Shown in pieces: positions 25,147 through 36,200 of a DNA stretch of 64,000 nucleotides (position 1 is its first letter; the number at the start of each line of letters is the position of its first letter). A model generated the notes under the pieces. That model saw nothing but the letters and a program-made list of their open reading frames with translations. It had not been told where the DNA came from and did no database searches. The position numbers and the translations under genes were made by a program. Location of the stretch: assembly GCA_964442435.1 (NCBI GenBank), contig CAYTZG010000001.1:170977-234976 (forward strand), written 5' to 3'. Source of the DNA: CAMXAS01 sp964442435 (lineage in GTDB: Bacteria > Bacteroidota > Bacteroidia > Bacteroidales > P3).

Positions 25147-27642
25147 ATGACACGAAGAATCATTGTCTGTTACCTTTTTTGGATGGCCTTGTGCGCCACC
25201 TGTCTTTGGGCCCAAAACACCGGTAAGATATCGGGGCGGACGCTGGAGGCGGACAACCGCAAGCCGCTGGAATTCGTCAACATCGCCGTCTTTGTGGCCG
25301 ATGACGGCAACCGCTTGGTGGGCGGCGGCATCACCGACGAACTCGGCCGCTTCAACATAGACCGCCTGCCGCTCAACCAACCGCTCTACGTCCGCGCCAG
25401 CTCGATGGGCTTTGAGGAAATCAAGACGGGCACGTTCCAACTCTCGGCCGGCCGCCCGACGCGCAAACTCGACGACATGACGATGACCTCCACGGCCATC
25501 GCGCTCAACTCCGTCGAAATCAAGGGGCAGAAACGCATGATAGAATACGCGCTGGACAAGAAGGTGGTAAATGTGGAGCAATCGCTCGTAAGCGAGGGCG
25601 GCACGGCCACCGACGTCTTGCAAAACGTGCCTTCCGTGACCGTGGACGAAGAGGGCAACATCTCGCTCAAAGGCAGCGACAACGTGACGATTCTCATCGA
25701 CGGCCGCCCCGCCGTCCTGTCGGGCTTGGGGCTGGATCAGATTTCGGCCGGTTCCATCGAAAGCATCGAAATCATCTCCAACCCGTCGGCCAAATACAAC
25801 CCCGAGGGCATGGCCGGCATCCTCAACATCCGCACGAAAAAGCGCCTGAACCGCGATTTCAACGGCATCGTCAACCTTTCGACGGCCACGTCCAACCAAC
25901 ACAGCCTGTCCACGAACCTCAGCTTCGGCTTGGGCAAGGTCACGCTGTTTACTTCGGCCGACCTCAACTTCCGCGAACGCCTGTTCGAAGGTTCGACCTC
26001 GACGCGCAGCCTCCAAAGCAATCCGCTGTTTCCCGACGACAATATGGAATGGGAAACGGGCGAGAGCAACGGCCGCCGCCGCGGCCTGGGCGGTCAGGCC
26101 AAGGTGGGCGCGGACTGGCGTATCTCCGACAAGGATTTGTTTACCGCCAGTTTCAGCGGCGGCCTTTGGTACAACAACCGCCGCAACGAGACGCCCGGCA
26201 CGCGCACGGCCTCTTACTTCGACCCGACGGGTGACCTCCGCCGCGACAGCAAGGACGACCCGACCGACTACCACTGGTACGAGACGCTGGGCAACACGTC
26301 CGACGGGCAAGGCCGCTGGGCGCAGTTCAACACCGCCCTGTCCTACCGCCACCAATTCGCCCACAAGGAGCAGGAGCTGACGATTGACGCGACGCTCGAC
26401 TACCACAACCCCGACAACCAAACGACGATGTACCGCACGGTAACGGACGAAATCAACGGGGTTTCGACCGAAAGCGTGCAGACGACGCATTCCCAAGGCG
26501 ACGGTTTGGATTTCGACGGACAAATCAACTACGCGCACCCGTTCGGCGAGCGATTCAAACTGGAAGTCGGCTATCAGGGCAAGGTACGCTACAACCGCAG
26601 CATTGACCGCGAGGATGCCCGGCTCTATGCGTTTCAGGACACGTCCATCGACTTCGGCTATACCGAACAGAACCACGGCGTCTATGCCAACTTCGGCGGC
26701 AAAATCAAGAACTTCAGCTTTCAAATCGGCGGGCGCATGGAAGTGGCGGCCATGAACGCGCAGACCGTTTCGGAACGCAACGACACGGCCTTCAATTATT
26801 TCATACCGCGTTTCTATCCGGCCGTACACCTCTCCTATAAGATAGGCACGCTGCAGGAAATCCAGCTGAGTTATACGCGGCGCGTGAACCGGCCGCGCCC
26901 GTGGAACCTCAACCCCTTCGTCAACTACGACAATTATCCCTCGTCCATCTCGATGGGAAATCCCGACCTGAAACCCGAAGACATCCACTCGCTGGAACTG
27001 AACTACTCGCTGTTCTACAAGGGCAGTTCGTTCTTCGTGACGGTCTATTACCGCCGCGTGGAGGACGTTATCCGCCGCTATACTTACGAACGGGAGGACG
27101 GCGTGCGCGTGCAGACCTACCTCAACTATACGAGCGGCACCAACTACGGCTTCGACCTCTCCTACGAACAGCGCGTGTTTCCGTGGTGGCGGTTCAGCCT
27201 GAACGGCAGTCTGTATCAGAACATCACACGGGGCGCGGAAGACCCGTCGCTCAATTCGGAGGGGCTGAGCTACCAACTGCGCTTCAACACGACCTTTTCG
27301 TTCAAATACGACATCAACCTGCAGCTGTCGTGCCGCTACCGGGGACCCAACTATTTCGGGCAAAACTATATGGCGCCTAACTTCTCGGCCGAACTGGCCG
27401 CGCGGAAAGGCTTTTTCAAAAACCGCTTTACCGTGGGCTTGCGCGTAAGCGACCTCTGCCATACGATGCGGTTCGACCATACGGTAACCGGCAGCAACTT
27501 CGTGACGGAAAGCCACCGCCGGCCGAAACGCTCGACGGCCCTGTACCTGACGCTCTCGTACAAAATCAACCAAGGGCTGAAACGCAGTCAACGCCCGGCC
27601 GCCCAATCGGACATGGGCGACGGCGGCATGGACGAAATGTAA
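25147..27642 (+). CDS. TonB-dependent-receptor-like outer-membrane beta-barrel protein
   Basis: 831 residues. A signal peptide (about 1-22, ending LWAQ) leads into a carboxypeptidase-regulatory-like domain (GKISGRTLEADNRKPLEFV), a plug-like region (GGTATDVLQNVPSVTVDEEG, IEIISNPSAKYNPEGMAGIL), and a large beta-barrel ending LYLTLSYKINQG. It belongs to the OMP_b-brl_3 group; the ligand is unknown and no SusD partner follows. A weak promoter-like TATCTTCG lies at 25099-25106. The C-terminus carries an extra acidic tail after the barrel. Confidence 0.87.
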   Translation: MTRRIIVCYLFWMALCATCLWAQNTGKISGRTLEADNRKPLEFVNIAVFVADDGNRLVGGGITDELGRFNIDRLPLNQPLYVRASSMGFEEIKTGTFQLSAGRPTRKLDDMTMTSTAIALNSVEIKGQKRMIEYALDKKVVNVEQSLVSEGGTATDVLQNVPSVTVDEEGNISLKGSDNVTILIDGRPAVLSGLGLDQISAGSIESIEIISNPSAKYNPEGMAGILNIRTKKRLNRDFNGIVNLSTATSNQHSLSTNLSFGLGKVTLFTSADLNFRERLFEGSTSTRSLQSNPLFPDDNMEWETGESNGRRRGLGGQAKVGADWRISDKDLFTASFSGGLWYNNRRNETPGTRTASYFDPTGDLRRDSKDDPTDYHWYETLGNTSDGQGRWAQFNTALSYRHQFAHKEQELTIDATLDYHNPDNQTTMYRTVTDEINGVSTESVQTTHSQGDGLDFDGQINYAHPFGERFKLEVGYQGKVRYNRSIDREDARLYAFQDTSIDFGYTEQNHGVYANFGGKIKNFSFQIGGRMEVAAMNAQTVSERNDTAFNYFIPRFYPAVHLSYKIGTLQEIQLSYTRRVNRPRPWNLNPFVNYDNYPSSISMGNPDLKPEDIHSLELNYSLFYKGSSFFVTVYYRRVEDVIRRYTYEREDGVRVQTYLNYTSGTNYGFDLSYEQRVFPWWRFSLNGSLYQNITRGAEDPSLNSEGLSYQLRFNTTFSFKYDINLQLSCRYRGPNYFGQNYMAPNFSAELAARKGFFKNRFTVGLRVSDLCHTMRFDHTVTGSNFVTESHRRPKRSTALYLTLSYKINQGLKRSQRPAAQSDMGDGGMDEM

Positions 27643-27653
27643 ACGACTTCGAT

Positions 27654-28265
27654 ATGAAAATCATCTGCATCGGACAGAACTACCGCGCCCATATCGCCGA
27701 GCTGAAACACGAGGTGCCGGCCCAGCCGGTGTTCTTCTTCAAGCCCGACACGGCCCTGCTGGTACGCAACCGGCCTTTCTACCTGCCGGAATTCTCGCAG
27801 GAAATCCACTACGAAACCGAAGTCATCCTGCGTATCGGCAAGGTGGGCAAATATATCCCCGAAAAATATGCGGAAGATTTCTTCGATGCCGTGAGCCTCG
27901 GCTTCGACTTTACGGCGCGTGACCTGCAACGCCGTTGCGTTGAGAAAGGCTTGCCGTGGGAAATCAGCAAGAGTTTCGACCAGTCGGCCGCCATCGGCCG
28001 CTGGATTCCGAAAGAAGAACTGCCGCCCGTCTCCAACCTGCACTTTCATCTGAACCTGAACGGCAACAAGGTGCAGGACGGCTTTACGGGCGATATGCTG
28101 TTCGGCGTGCCGCGCCTGATCAGCTACGTGTCGCAGTTCATGACGCTGCACATGGGCGACATCCTGTTTACGGGCACGCCCGTGGGCGTGGGCCCCGTCC
28201 ATATCGGCGACCGACTCGAAGCCGTACTCGAAGGGCTGGACGTGCTGCGCTGCGAAATCAAATAA
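27654..28265 (+). CDS. Fumarylacetoacetate hydrolase family protein
   Basis: 203 residues. KIICIGQNYRAHIAEL, VFFFKPDTALL, the metal-binding pattern EIHYETEVILRIG, and DILFTGTPVGVGPV are typical of the compact FAH-fold hydrolases or acylpyruvases. These divalent-metal enzymes cleave C-C bonds in 2,4-diketo acids; the substrate here is unknown. Eleven bp downstream of the outer-membrane protein gene. Confidence 0.88.
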   Translation: MKIICIGQNYRAHIAELKHEVPAQPVFFFKPDTALLVRNRPFYLPEFSQEIHYETEVILRIGKVGKYIPEKYAEDFFDAVSLGFDFTARDLQRRCVEKGLPWEISKSFDQSAAIGRWIPKEELPPVSNLHFHLNLNGNKVQDGFTGDMLFGVPRLISYVSQFMTLHMGDILFTGTPVGVGPVHIGDRLEAVLEGLDVLRCEIK

Positions 28266-28277
28266 AGTCCAAAACAA

Positions 28278-28305
28278 ACGGCCGGACACTTTCGTATCCG
28301 GCCGT
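28278..28305. terminator. Hairpin terminator between FAH gene and pgk
   Basis: A perfect 9-bp stem (acggccgga/tccggccgt) with a 10-nt loop. On the minus strand it is followed by TTTGTTTT, so it mainly ends the ffh-to-pgk run. Confidence 0.75.
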
Positions 28306-28331
28306 CCTTCAATACTGATGGCAAAAACCGC

Positions 28332-29522
28332 TTAGTCCAAAGCGGCCACACCGGGCAACACCTTGCCTTCCAGATATTCCAGCATCGCGCCACCGCCCGT
28401 GGATACATAGCTCAAGTCTTTGGCCAAACCCAACTGGTTGGCGGCCGCCACGGAATCACCGCCGCCCACGGCCGAATAAGCGCCTTTCTTGGTGGCTTCG
28501 CCGATGGCCTTGCCGATTTGCAACGTACCGGCCTGGAAGTTCGGCATCTCGAAAACGCCCAACGGGCCGTTCCACAGCACCGAAGCCGAACCGGCTATGA
28601 CCTTCTCGAACATCGCGCGCGTTTCCGGCCCGATATCCATACCTTCCCAGCCGTCGGGAATGGCCATCGTGGGCACGCACTGACGGTTGGCCTCGTTCTT
28701 GAAATCGTCGGCGCACACCGTGTCTTTCGGCAGATAGAGTTTGACGCCCTTCTTCTCGCAGGCCGCCATCACCTCGCGCGCTACATCCATCTTGTCGTCC
28801 TCGCAAAGCGAACGGCCGATTTTGCCGCCCTGCGCCTTGATGAACGTATAGGCCATACCGCCACCGATAATCATGTTATCGACCCGGTCTATGAGGTTCT
28901 GCAACACGTCTATTTTGCTCGACACCTTGGAGCCGCCGATAACGGCCGTAAACGGATGCGCGGCGTGGTGCAACAGTTTTTCCAGATTCTCCACTTCGTG
29001 CGCCAGCAGCTTGCCCGCATACTTTTCGGTGGGGAAGAATTTGGCGATGACGGCCGTCGAAGCGTGAGCGCGGTGCGCCGTACCGAAGGCGTCGTTCACA
29101 TAGGCGTCACCCAAATCGGCCAGATAGCGCGCGAAGGCTTCATCGCCCTTGGTTTCGGCCTTCGTGAAACGCAGGTTCTCCAACAGCAGCACGTCGCCGC
29201 CTTTCAAGCCGGCCGCGGCCTGCACGGTCTTATCCGTAAACACGTCTTGGTTGAATTGCACGGGGCGACCCAACACCTCTTTCAGACGGGCGGCCACAGG
29301 CGCGAGGCTGTAGTCGGCCTCGAAGCCGGTACCGGCCGGACGGCCGAGGTGCGACATGAGAATCAAGGCCGCGCCTTGTTCCAAAAGGGCTTTCAATGTG
29401 GGCAGACTTTCCCGGATACGGGTTTCGTCCGTGATGCGGCCCGTGGCATCGATGGGCACGTTGAAATCGCAACGTACCAACACTTTCTTGCCGTCGAAAC
29501 GGCCTTGTTCTATTGTTTTCAT
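28332..29522 (-). CDS. pgk: Phosphoglycerate kinase
   Basis: 396 residues from ATG at 29522; the longer frame to 29645 overlaps glmM and is rejected. It has KVLVRCDFNVP, LMSHLGRP, VNDAFGTAHRAHAST, GGSKVSSKI, and the C-terminal SAVGGGDSVAAANQ and TGGGAMLEYLEGK. It transfers phosphate from 1,3-bisphosphoglycerate to ADP in glycolysis. Start and glmM stop overlap (ATGA). Confidence 0.96.
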   Translation of the reverse strand: MKTIEQGRFDGKKVLVRCDFNVPIDATGRITDETRIRESLPTLKALLEQGAALILMSHLGRPAGTGFEADYSLAPVAARLKEVLGRPVQFNQDVFTDKTVQAAAGLKGGDVLLLENLRFTKAETKGDEAFARYLADLGDAYVNDAFGTAHRAHASTAVIAKFFPTEKYAGKLLAHEVENLEKLLHHAAHPFTAVIGGSKVSSKIDVLQNLIDRVDNMIIGGGMAYTFIKAQGGKIGRSLCEDDKMDVAREVMAACEKKGVKLYLPKDTVCADDFKNEANRQCVPTMAIPDGWEGMDIGPETRAMFEKVIAGSASVLWNGPLGVFEMPNFQAGTLQIGKAIGEATKKGAYSAVGGGDSVAAANQLGLAKDLSYVSTGGGAMLEYLEGKVLPGVAALD

Positions 29523-30946
29523 ATGTTTTGATTTTTGATGCGTTTTATCATGTCTTCGGCCAAGGCCAACGCCTTTTCCTCCGTCGCGCTCTCCGCATAC
29601 AGGCGGATGATGGGCTCGGTGTTGGACTTGCGCAGATGCACCCACTCCTTGCGGGCGGGGAAACTGATTTTAAGGCCGTCCTCCTTGCAGATTTCCACGG
29701 CCTCCGACGCGCCTTGGAATTGCCGTTCCAATCCCGCCAGCAGGGCCGGGATGTCGGTGTCGGGCGTCAGTTCCATCTTGTGTTTGGCAATCGTATAGTC
29801 GGGATAGCGTTTCTTGAGTTCGCTCAGGCTGAGACGGCCACCCTGCGCGGCACGCAGATGCGCCCAATGCGTCAGGAACAGGGCCACGCCCACGAGCGCG
29901 TCACGGCCGTAATGCAAGGGCGGATAGATGACGCCGCCGTTGCCCTCGCCGCCGATAACGGCCCCTTCGGCCTTCATCTTGGCCACGACGTGCACCTCGC
30001 CCACGGCCGAAGCCGCGTAACGGCCGCCGTATTGTTCGGCCACATCGCGCAACGCGCGCGAAGAAGACAGGTTGGAAACCGCCGCGCCCGACCGCAACGA
30101 AAGGATATAGTCGGCCACCGTCACAAGCGTGTATTCCTCGCCGTACAGCACGCCGTCCTCGCACATGAACGCCAAACGGTCCACGTCGGGGTCAACCGCA
30201 ATCCCCGCGTCCGCCTTGTGCCGGCGAACCGCCTCCGACAGACCGGTCAGGTGCGCGGCCAAGGGTTCGGGATTATGCGCGAAACGACCGTCGGCCTCGC
30301 CGTTGATGACCTCGACCTGTTCCACGCCCAAGGCCTTGAGCAGGGCCGGTATGGCCAGACTGCCCGTCGAATTGACCGGGTCAACGACGAGCTTGAAGCC
30401 GGCCGCCTTGATGGCGGGCACGTCCACGTCTTTGAGCGCCACCACCTTGGCGATATGTTTTTCTATGGAAGCCGCATCCCGTTCCATGCCGCCCAACGCC
30501 TCCACGGCCGCATAGGCGGTTTCGTCAAGGTTCTCCGAACGGCGTACGACTTCGGCGCCCTCCTCGGCATTGAGGAACTCGCCCTCGGCATTGAGCAATT
30601 TGAGCGCGTTCCACATCACGGGGTTATGGCTGGCCGTCAGCATGATGCCGCCGCAGGCCTGATGTTCCGTTACCGACAGTTCTATCGTCGGCGTTGTGGT
30701 CAGCCCCAAATCGACCACATCCACACCCATGCCCATGAGCGTGCCGTTGACGAGCGATTGCACCATCGGCCCAGAAATGCGGGCGTCGCGCCCCACCACC
30801 ACCTTGAGCCGGCGACCGGGAAAGCGCTGTTTGAGAAAGGCCGCGTAAGCCGTCGTGAACTTGACGGCGTCCAAGGGCGTGAGGTTGTCGCCCGTGCGGC
30901 CGCCGATCGTGCCGCGGATACCGGATACGGATTTTATGAGTGTCAT
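29519..30946 (-). CDS. glmM: Phosphoglucosamine mutase / phosphohexomutase
   Basis: 475 residues with SVSGIRGTIGG, VVVGRDARISG, the phosphoserine loop MLTASHNPVMWNALK, the metal-binding DPDVDRLAF, the sugar-binding GGEGNGGVIYP, and the C-terminal phosphate loop KSNTEPIIRLYAE. This group interconverts glucosamine-6-phosphate and glucosamine-1-phosphate for cell-wall UDP-GlcNAc, but some relatives act on mannose or glucose. It lies 10 bp after folD. Confidence 0.9.
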   Translation of the reverse strand: MTLIKSVSGIRGTIGGRTGDNLTPLDAVKFTTAYAAFLKQRFPGRRLKVVVGRDARISGPMVQSLVNGTLMGMGVDVVDLGLTTTPTIELSVTEHQACGGIMLTASHNPVMWNALKLLNAEGEFLNAEEGAEVVRRSENLDETAYAAVEALGGMERDAASIEKHIAKVVALKDVDVPAIKAAGFKLVVDPVNSTGSLAIPALLKALGVEQVEVINGEADGRFAHNPEPLAAHLTGLSEAVRRHKADAGIAVDPDVDRLAFMCEDGVLYGEEYTLVTVADYILSLRSGAAVSNLSSSRALRDVAEQYGGRYAASAVGEVHVVAKMKAEGAVIGGEGNGGVIYPPLHYGRDALVGVALFLTHWAHLRAAQGGRLSLSELKKRYPDYTIAKHKMELTPDTDIPALLAGLERQFQGASEAVEICKEDGLKISFPARKEWVHLRKSNTEPIIRLYAESATEEKALALAEDMIKRIKNQNI

Positions 30947-30956
30947 CGCGATAGGC

Positions 30957-31838
30957 TTATTTGGCGGTATGGATATGGTATGCTTTCATCGTGTTCATGA
31001 GCAGGGCCGCGATCGTCATAGGGCCTACGCCGCCCGGCACCGGGGTAATGGCGCTGCACTTGGGTGAAACCGACGCGTAATCCACGTCCCCTACGAGTTT
31101 GAACCCGCTAGCTTTGGCGCCGTCCGGAATCCGGTGCACGCCCACGTCTATAATCACCGCGCCTTCCTTCACCATGTCGCCCTTGACCATTTCGGGCTTG
31201 CCGACGGCCGCGATGAGGATGTCGGCCTGCGTGGTCATGGCCTTGAGGTCGGGCGTCTTGCTGTGGCATACCGTGACCGTGGCGTTGGCATGGGCCGCAT
31301 TGCGCGACATGAGCAGGGCCATCGGCGTGCCGACGATGTGGCTGCGGCCGATGACGACGCAGTGTTTGCCCGCCGTCTCGATATCGGCGCGTTTCAACAG
31401 TTCCATGATGCCGCAGGGCGTGGCCGGGATGAACGTATCCTGTCCCAACACGAGCTTGCCCATGTTGCAGGGGTGGAAGCCGTCTATGTCCTTATCGGGC
31501 CGGATGGCCGCGATGACCTTGTTTTCGTCTATATGCTTCGGCAACGGCAGCTGCACGATGAAGCCGTCCACTTCGGGGTCGTTGTTCAGGAATTCCACGG
31601 CGGCCAACAAATCGGCCTCGCTGATGGTTTCCTCGTAACGATAGACCGAAGACGTCATGCCGACCAGGCGGCAGTTCTTCTCCTTGCTGGCTACATAGGT
31701 CTCGCTCGCGCCGTCGTGGCCCACGATGATGGCCGCCATGTGGGGCACCCGTTTGCCGCCGTCTATGAGCGCGGCCACCTCGGTCGCGATTTCCTTCTTG
31801 ATGGTTTCGCTGATTGCTTTACCGTCTATGATTTTCAT
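30957..31838 (-). CDS. folD: Methylenetetrahydrofolate dehydrogenase/cyclohydrolase
   Basis: 293 residues with VGHDGASETYVASKEKNCR, VDGFIVQLPLPKHIDE, GRSHIVGTPMALLM and ITPVPGGVGPMTIAAL, all FolD signatures. It interconverts methylene-, methenyl- and formyl-tetrahydrofolate with NADP. It is 29 bp downstream of ffh and, through the C1 pool, supplies purC-pathway steps. Confidence 0.96.
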   Translation of the reverse strand: MKIIDGKAISETIKKEIATEVAALIDGGKRVPHMAAIIVGHDGASETYVASKEKNCRLVGMTSSVYRYEETISEADLLAAVEFLNNDPEVDGFIVQLPLPKHIDENKVIAAIRPDKDIDGFHPCNMGKLVLGQDTFIPATPCGIMELLKRADIETAGKHCVVIGRSHIVGTPMALLMSRNAAHANATVTVCHSKTPDLKAMTTQADILIAAVGKPEMVKGDMVKEGAVIIDVGVHRIPDGAKASGFKLVGDVDYASVSPKCSAITPVPGGVGPMTIAALLMNTMKAYHIHTAK

Positions 31839-31867
31839 TTATGCTGGTTTTACGTCTTTGTTATCGC

Positions 31868-33190
31868 TTATCTGCCACGGAAATTAGGACGGGCGCCCGG
31901 CTTCATCTTGCTGACCGTCTTCATTACCTTCTTCGTGTCTTCCAACTGTTTGATGAGTTTGTTGACCTGCGCCAAATCGGTACCGCTGCCGTCGGCAATC
32001 CGCTTGCGGCGCGGCGCGTTGAGCACCTGCGGGTTGGCGCGTTCGTAGGGCGTCATCGAACAAATCATGGCCTCCACGTACTTGAACGCATCGTCGTCGA
32101 TATCCACATCCTTGATCATCTTGCCCATGCCGGGAATCATGCCCATCAGATCCTTGATGTTGCCCATCTTCTTGATCTGCTGTATCTGCTTGTAGAAATC
32201 GTCGAAATTGAAATCGTTGGTGCGGAACTTCTTCTGCAGGCGGCGCGCTTCCTCCTCGTCAAACTGCTCCTGCGCCTTTTCCACAAGCGAAACGATGTCG
32301 CCCATGCCCAAAATACGGTCGGCCATACGCGACGGGTAGAACACGTCCAAGGCCTCCATCTTCTCGCCCACGCCCACGAACTTGACCGGCACCTGCACGG
32401 CCGCCCGAATCGTCAAGGCCGCACCGCCGCGCGTATCGCCGTCCAACTTCGTCAGAATCACGCCCTCGTACTGCAAGCGGTCGTAAAACGCCTTGGCCGT
32501 GTTGACGGCATCCTGACCCGTCATCGCATCGACGACGAACAGCGTTTCCTGCGGATGAACCGCCTCCTTGATACGGCTGATTTCGTCCATCATCTCCTCG
32601 TCCACCGCCAGACGGCCGGCCGTATCCACAATCACGACCTGAAACGCGTTCTCCTTGGCGTAACGCACCGCGTGTTCGGCTATCTTGACGGGATTCTTCT
32701 CGTCCGGCTCGCTGTACACCTCGGTGCCGATCTGCGCGCCCAACGTCTTGAGCTGGTCGATGGCCGCCGGACGATAGACGTCGCAAGCCGTAAGCAACAC
32801 TTTCTTGCCTTTTTTCTGTTTGAGATACAAGGCGAGTTTGGCCGAGTGCGTCGTTTTACCGGAACCTTGCAGACCCGCCATGAGGATGACCGTCGGCGTG
32901 GTCTTGAGGTTGAGTTCGGCTTCGGTGCCGCCCATCAAGGCCGTCATCTCGTCGTGGACGAGCTTGACCATCATCTGACCCGGCGAAACGGCCGTCAGCA
33001 CGTTCATGCCCAAGGCCTTTTCCTTGACCGTATCCGTAAACTGCTTGGCTATCTTGAAACTGACGTCGGCATCCAACAGCGCGCGGCGCACTTCCTTCAA
33101 CGTCTCCGCCACGTTTATCTCGGTAATCCTGCCCTGCCCCTTGAGGACCTTAAAGGCCCTGTCTAACTTATCCGAAAGATTCTCAAACAT
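31868..33190 (-). CDS. ffh: Signal recognition particle protein Ffh
   Basis: 440 residues from ATG at 33190. N domain, then a GTPase domain with GLQGSGKTTHSAKLALYL, DVYRPAAIDQLK, VDTAGRLAVDEEMM, TKLDGDTRGGAAL and FVGVGEKMEALDVF. The methionine-rich M domain (about 300-430) ends KPGARPNFRGR. It binds signal sequences and 4.5S RNA for cotranslational membrane targeting. First of the ffh-folD-glmM-pgk run with a consensus promoter. Confidence 0.97.
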   Translation of the reverse strand: MFENLSDKLDRAFKVLKGQGRITEINVAETLKEVRRALLDADVSFKIAKQFTDTVKEKALGMNVLTAVSPGQMMVKLVHDEMTALMGGTEAELNLKTTPTVILMAGLQGSGKTTHSAKLALYLKQKKGKKVLLTACDVYRPAAIDQLKTLGAQIGTEVYSEPDEKNPVKIAEHAVRYAKENAFQVVIVDTAGRLAVDEEMMDEISRIKEAVHPQETLFVVDAMTGQDAVNTAKAFYDRLQYEGVILTKLDGDTRGGAALTIRAAVQVPVKFVGVGEKMEALDVFYPSRMADRILGMGDIVSLVEKAQEQFDEEEARRLQKKFRTNDFNFDDFYKQIQQIKKMGNIKDLMGMIPGMGKMIKDVDIDDDAFKYVEAMICSMTPYERANPQVLNAPRRKRIADGSGTDLAQVNKLIKQLEDTKKVMKTVSKMKPGARPNFRGR

Positions 33191-33214
33191 ATAAATGAAA
33201 AATGTATCGTTGCA

Positions 33215-33246
33215 CAAATTTAGTGTAAATTGAGCGTAAAAACAAA
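33215..33246 (-). promoter_or_regulatory. Consensus promoter of ffh
   Basis: On the minus strand TTTG (complement 33243-33246), a 20-bp spacer, and TAAATTTG (complement 33215-33222). The start codon lies 25 nt past the -7 box. The -33 box overlaps the U-tract of the upstream terminator. Confidence 0.75.
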
Positions 33247-33270
33247 AAGGGCGGCCTTTCGACCGCCCTT
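33244..33270 (-). terminator. Terminator of the cobalamin-locus run
   Basis: Stem aagggcgg/ccgccctt (33247-33254 and 33263-33270) followed on the minus strand by a U-rich tract. It closes the 13-kb run that begins at the B12 riboswitch. Confidence 0.85.
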
Positions 33271-33290
33271 ACCTTAAAACCGATTCGGCA

Positions 33291-36200
33291 CTACCGTTTT
33301 ACGATACGCCGAACCGACACGCGGTTGCCCGCCGTTATACGGAGGATATAGAGGCCGCTCCTTTCAAGCGTCAACGTGACCCTACCCGCGCCGACTTCCT
33401 TACGGAGCAGGCGGCGGCCGTCGGTCGTCAACAGCTCCAGAACCGACGGTTCGGCCACCTCAACGTGCAACAGGCCCGTCGTCGGGTTCGGATAAGCCGA
33501 CGTCAGTAGCGTTGCGTCAAGCGCCTCGTTGGCGGTCGAGTCGCTGGGGGTGGACGGGTCGTCAGGCGTATCGGGCTCGCCCGGCACGATCGGGTCGTCC
33601 GGCTCGGTCGGTTCATCCGGTACCGTAGGCTCGTCAGGAATGTTCGGGTCGTCCGGTGTATTCGGGTCGTCCGGGGTGTTCGGATCTTCCGATTCCTTGA
33701 CCGTCACTTTGCAGACCGCCGTAAAGTTGCCGTCCGTTGTCGTAACCGTGATGTCAGCCTCACCGGCCGCCACCGCCGTTACCAAACCGGTTTCACTTAC
33801 CGTGGCTACAGCCTCATCAGAACTCGTCCACGTTACGGTCTTGTCCGTCGCATCGGCCGGTGCCACCGTCGCCGTCAGTTGCAGGGCTTCGCCGCCCACC
33901 GTCAACTCGGCCGTCGGCCTATCGAGCGTTACGCCCGTTACCGGCGCCGGATGCCTAACCGTTACGATACACGTATCGGCCAAACCGCCGTCTTTTGTCT
34001 TGACAATGACGAGGGCTTTGCCGGCCGATACCGCCGTCACCACGCCCTTCGCGCTGACCGTGGCCACCGCATCGTCCGTGGATTCCCACGTTATGCGCTT
34101 GTTGGACGCGGTTTCGGGCAACACTGTAGCCGTCAGCATCCGTCCCGAGCGACCCAACGTGAGCGTAATGGCCTTACTGCTGACGATGACGTCCGTTACC
34201 GGGTTCGCGGTGACATTGGAAACCGAAACCACACAGGTGTCGGAAAAACCGCCGTCCTCGGCCGTGACGATGATTTTCGCCTCGCCGTTACCCACCGGCG
34301 CGACCGTTCCCCTTGTATTGTCCGATACCGTTGTGCTGACCGTTGCCACGGACTCGTCCGTGGAAGTCCATATCAAGGTTTTGACGGAAGGCGCCGTCGG
34401 CGTCAGCACCGCGACCAAACGCTGGGTCTTGCCGTTTTCGATGCTGAGGGTCTTTTTATTGAGACGCACCCCTTCCACATCGACTTTCTCCACCGTTACC
34501 ACACAGGTATCGGTAAAATGGCCGTTAACCGTCCGAACAATCACCTTGGCCGTTCCACGGCCTTGCGGCGATACCGCGCCATAGGCATTGACCGTCGCCA
34601 CGGTTTCATCGGTGCTTTCGTAGGTAACGGTGTTGATGCTGGCATTGGCCGGCGTTACCGTCGCCGTCAAATTGGCACCGCTCCCCTTATACATCAAGAC
34701 CAGTGTTTTGGGACTGAGCGTTACGCCCGTTACCGGTACGATATCGACTGTCAGCGACTGGGTGGCGGTTTTACCGCCGTCTGCCGTCGTAACGCTAATG
34801 GTGACAGAGCCGGGCATGAGCGCCGTTACCATCCCCGTTTCGCTGACCGTGGCGATGGTTTCGTCGGAAGAAGCCCAGCTTACGGTTTTGTCCGTGGCGT
34901 TTTGCGGCGATACCGTCGCCGTCAGTTGCAGGCCGTTTTTCCCTACGGTGGTGGTTGCCGCGGCGATACTTACGCCAGTTACGGCTACCGGAACCACCTT
35001 TACCTGACAGTTAGCGGTCAATCGACCGTCTTGGGTGCCCACGGTGATTTGGGCTGTACCGGCCGCCAAGGCCGTCACCACCCCCGTTGCGCTGACCGTC
35101 GCCACGGCCGAATTGGAAGAGGTCCAATATACATCTTCCTGCGAACCTGCCGGCAACACGGTCACGTTCAACGCCATATCGTCGCCCACATTCATTTCCA
35201 CCTCGCTTTGGCCCAAAGCGACGCTCGTCAGGGGCGTACATACGGTTACCCTACAAGTATCGGTAAAACCGCCCGCCGCGGTCGTGACGATGATTTTGGC
35301 CTCTCCGACCGTTACGCCCGTTACCACGCCGGCCGCATCCACCGTCGCCACCGCCTCGTTCGTGGACGTCCAGCTTACGCTCTTGTCGGCTTGTGTCGTC
35401 ACCACACGCGGATACAACGCCAACCGACTGCCGGCGTTGACTTTTGCCACAGGCTGATTCAACGAAACGCCCTCACTGCCCAAGGCCCAAAAGCCTCTGG
35501 AGTCGTTCTTGTAATACATCGTGCCATAGTGGTCCATTACCATCGAATGGGTGCACCACTGAAGCCTGGGGGCATTCCATTTGTATTGGATATGGGGTTC
35601 GGTATTGCCTTCGAAATCGCGCAGGCAGACCAAACTGCCCTGTTCATTGTTCAAGCATACATAGATATATACTTCATGCCCGTTTGCCTCGGTGGCGAAA
35701 GCGGTATTGATGACCGGCGTGGATTGCGAAATGCCGCCTATCTCCACGGCATATATCTTTTCCAACGATTCGGCATCGAATACATCCAAACCGCCTTTCC
35801 TATCGTCCATCGTGCCGGAGGTAACATAAACCCGACCGTTATAGACGGTAGGCGTCGTCGTGGCCTGACAGGCAACGTCGGCAACCCGCTTGGAAGCCTC
35901 GTCGAACGTGCCGTCAGAATTAAGCCTTACCGAATAGACTTTTTTCGTTTCCCGTCCCGTAAAGAACAGACGGCCCGTTTGGGCATCGTAGGACGTGCCG
36001 CTGCGGAGGGTGGCTTTCGCCATATCGGGCGCCACGGCCCATGCGTCGATGACTTTGCCCGTAAGGCGGTTGTAGGAACGCATCACGCCATCGTCGCCGC
36101 CCACAAAAATGCAGTCATCCACAATGGTACCGCCGCTCCAATAGAAGCCCGTATTGTCCGATTGCCATACCGGCGTCTTGATTTCATCTTCCACTTCCGG

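Noticed and set aside
25135..27606. 823-residue minus-strand open frame
   Set aside because: Shadow of the outer-membrane receptor; no recognisable domains.
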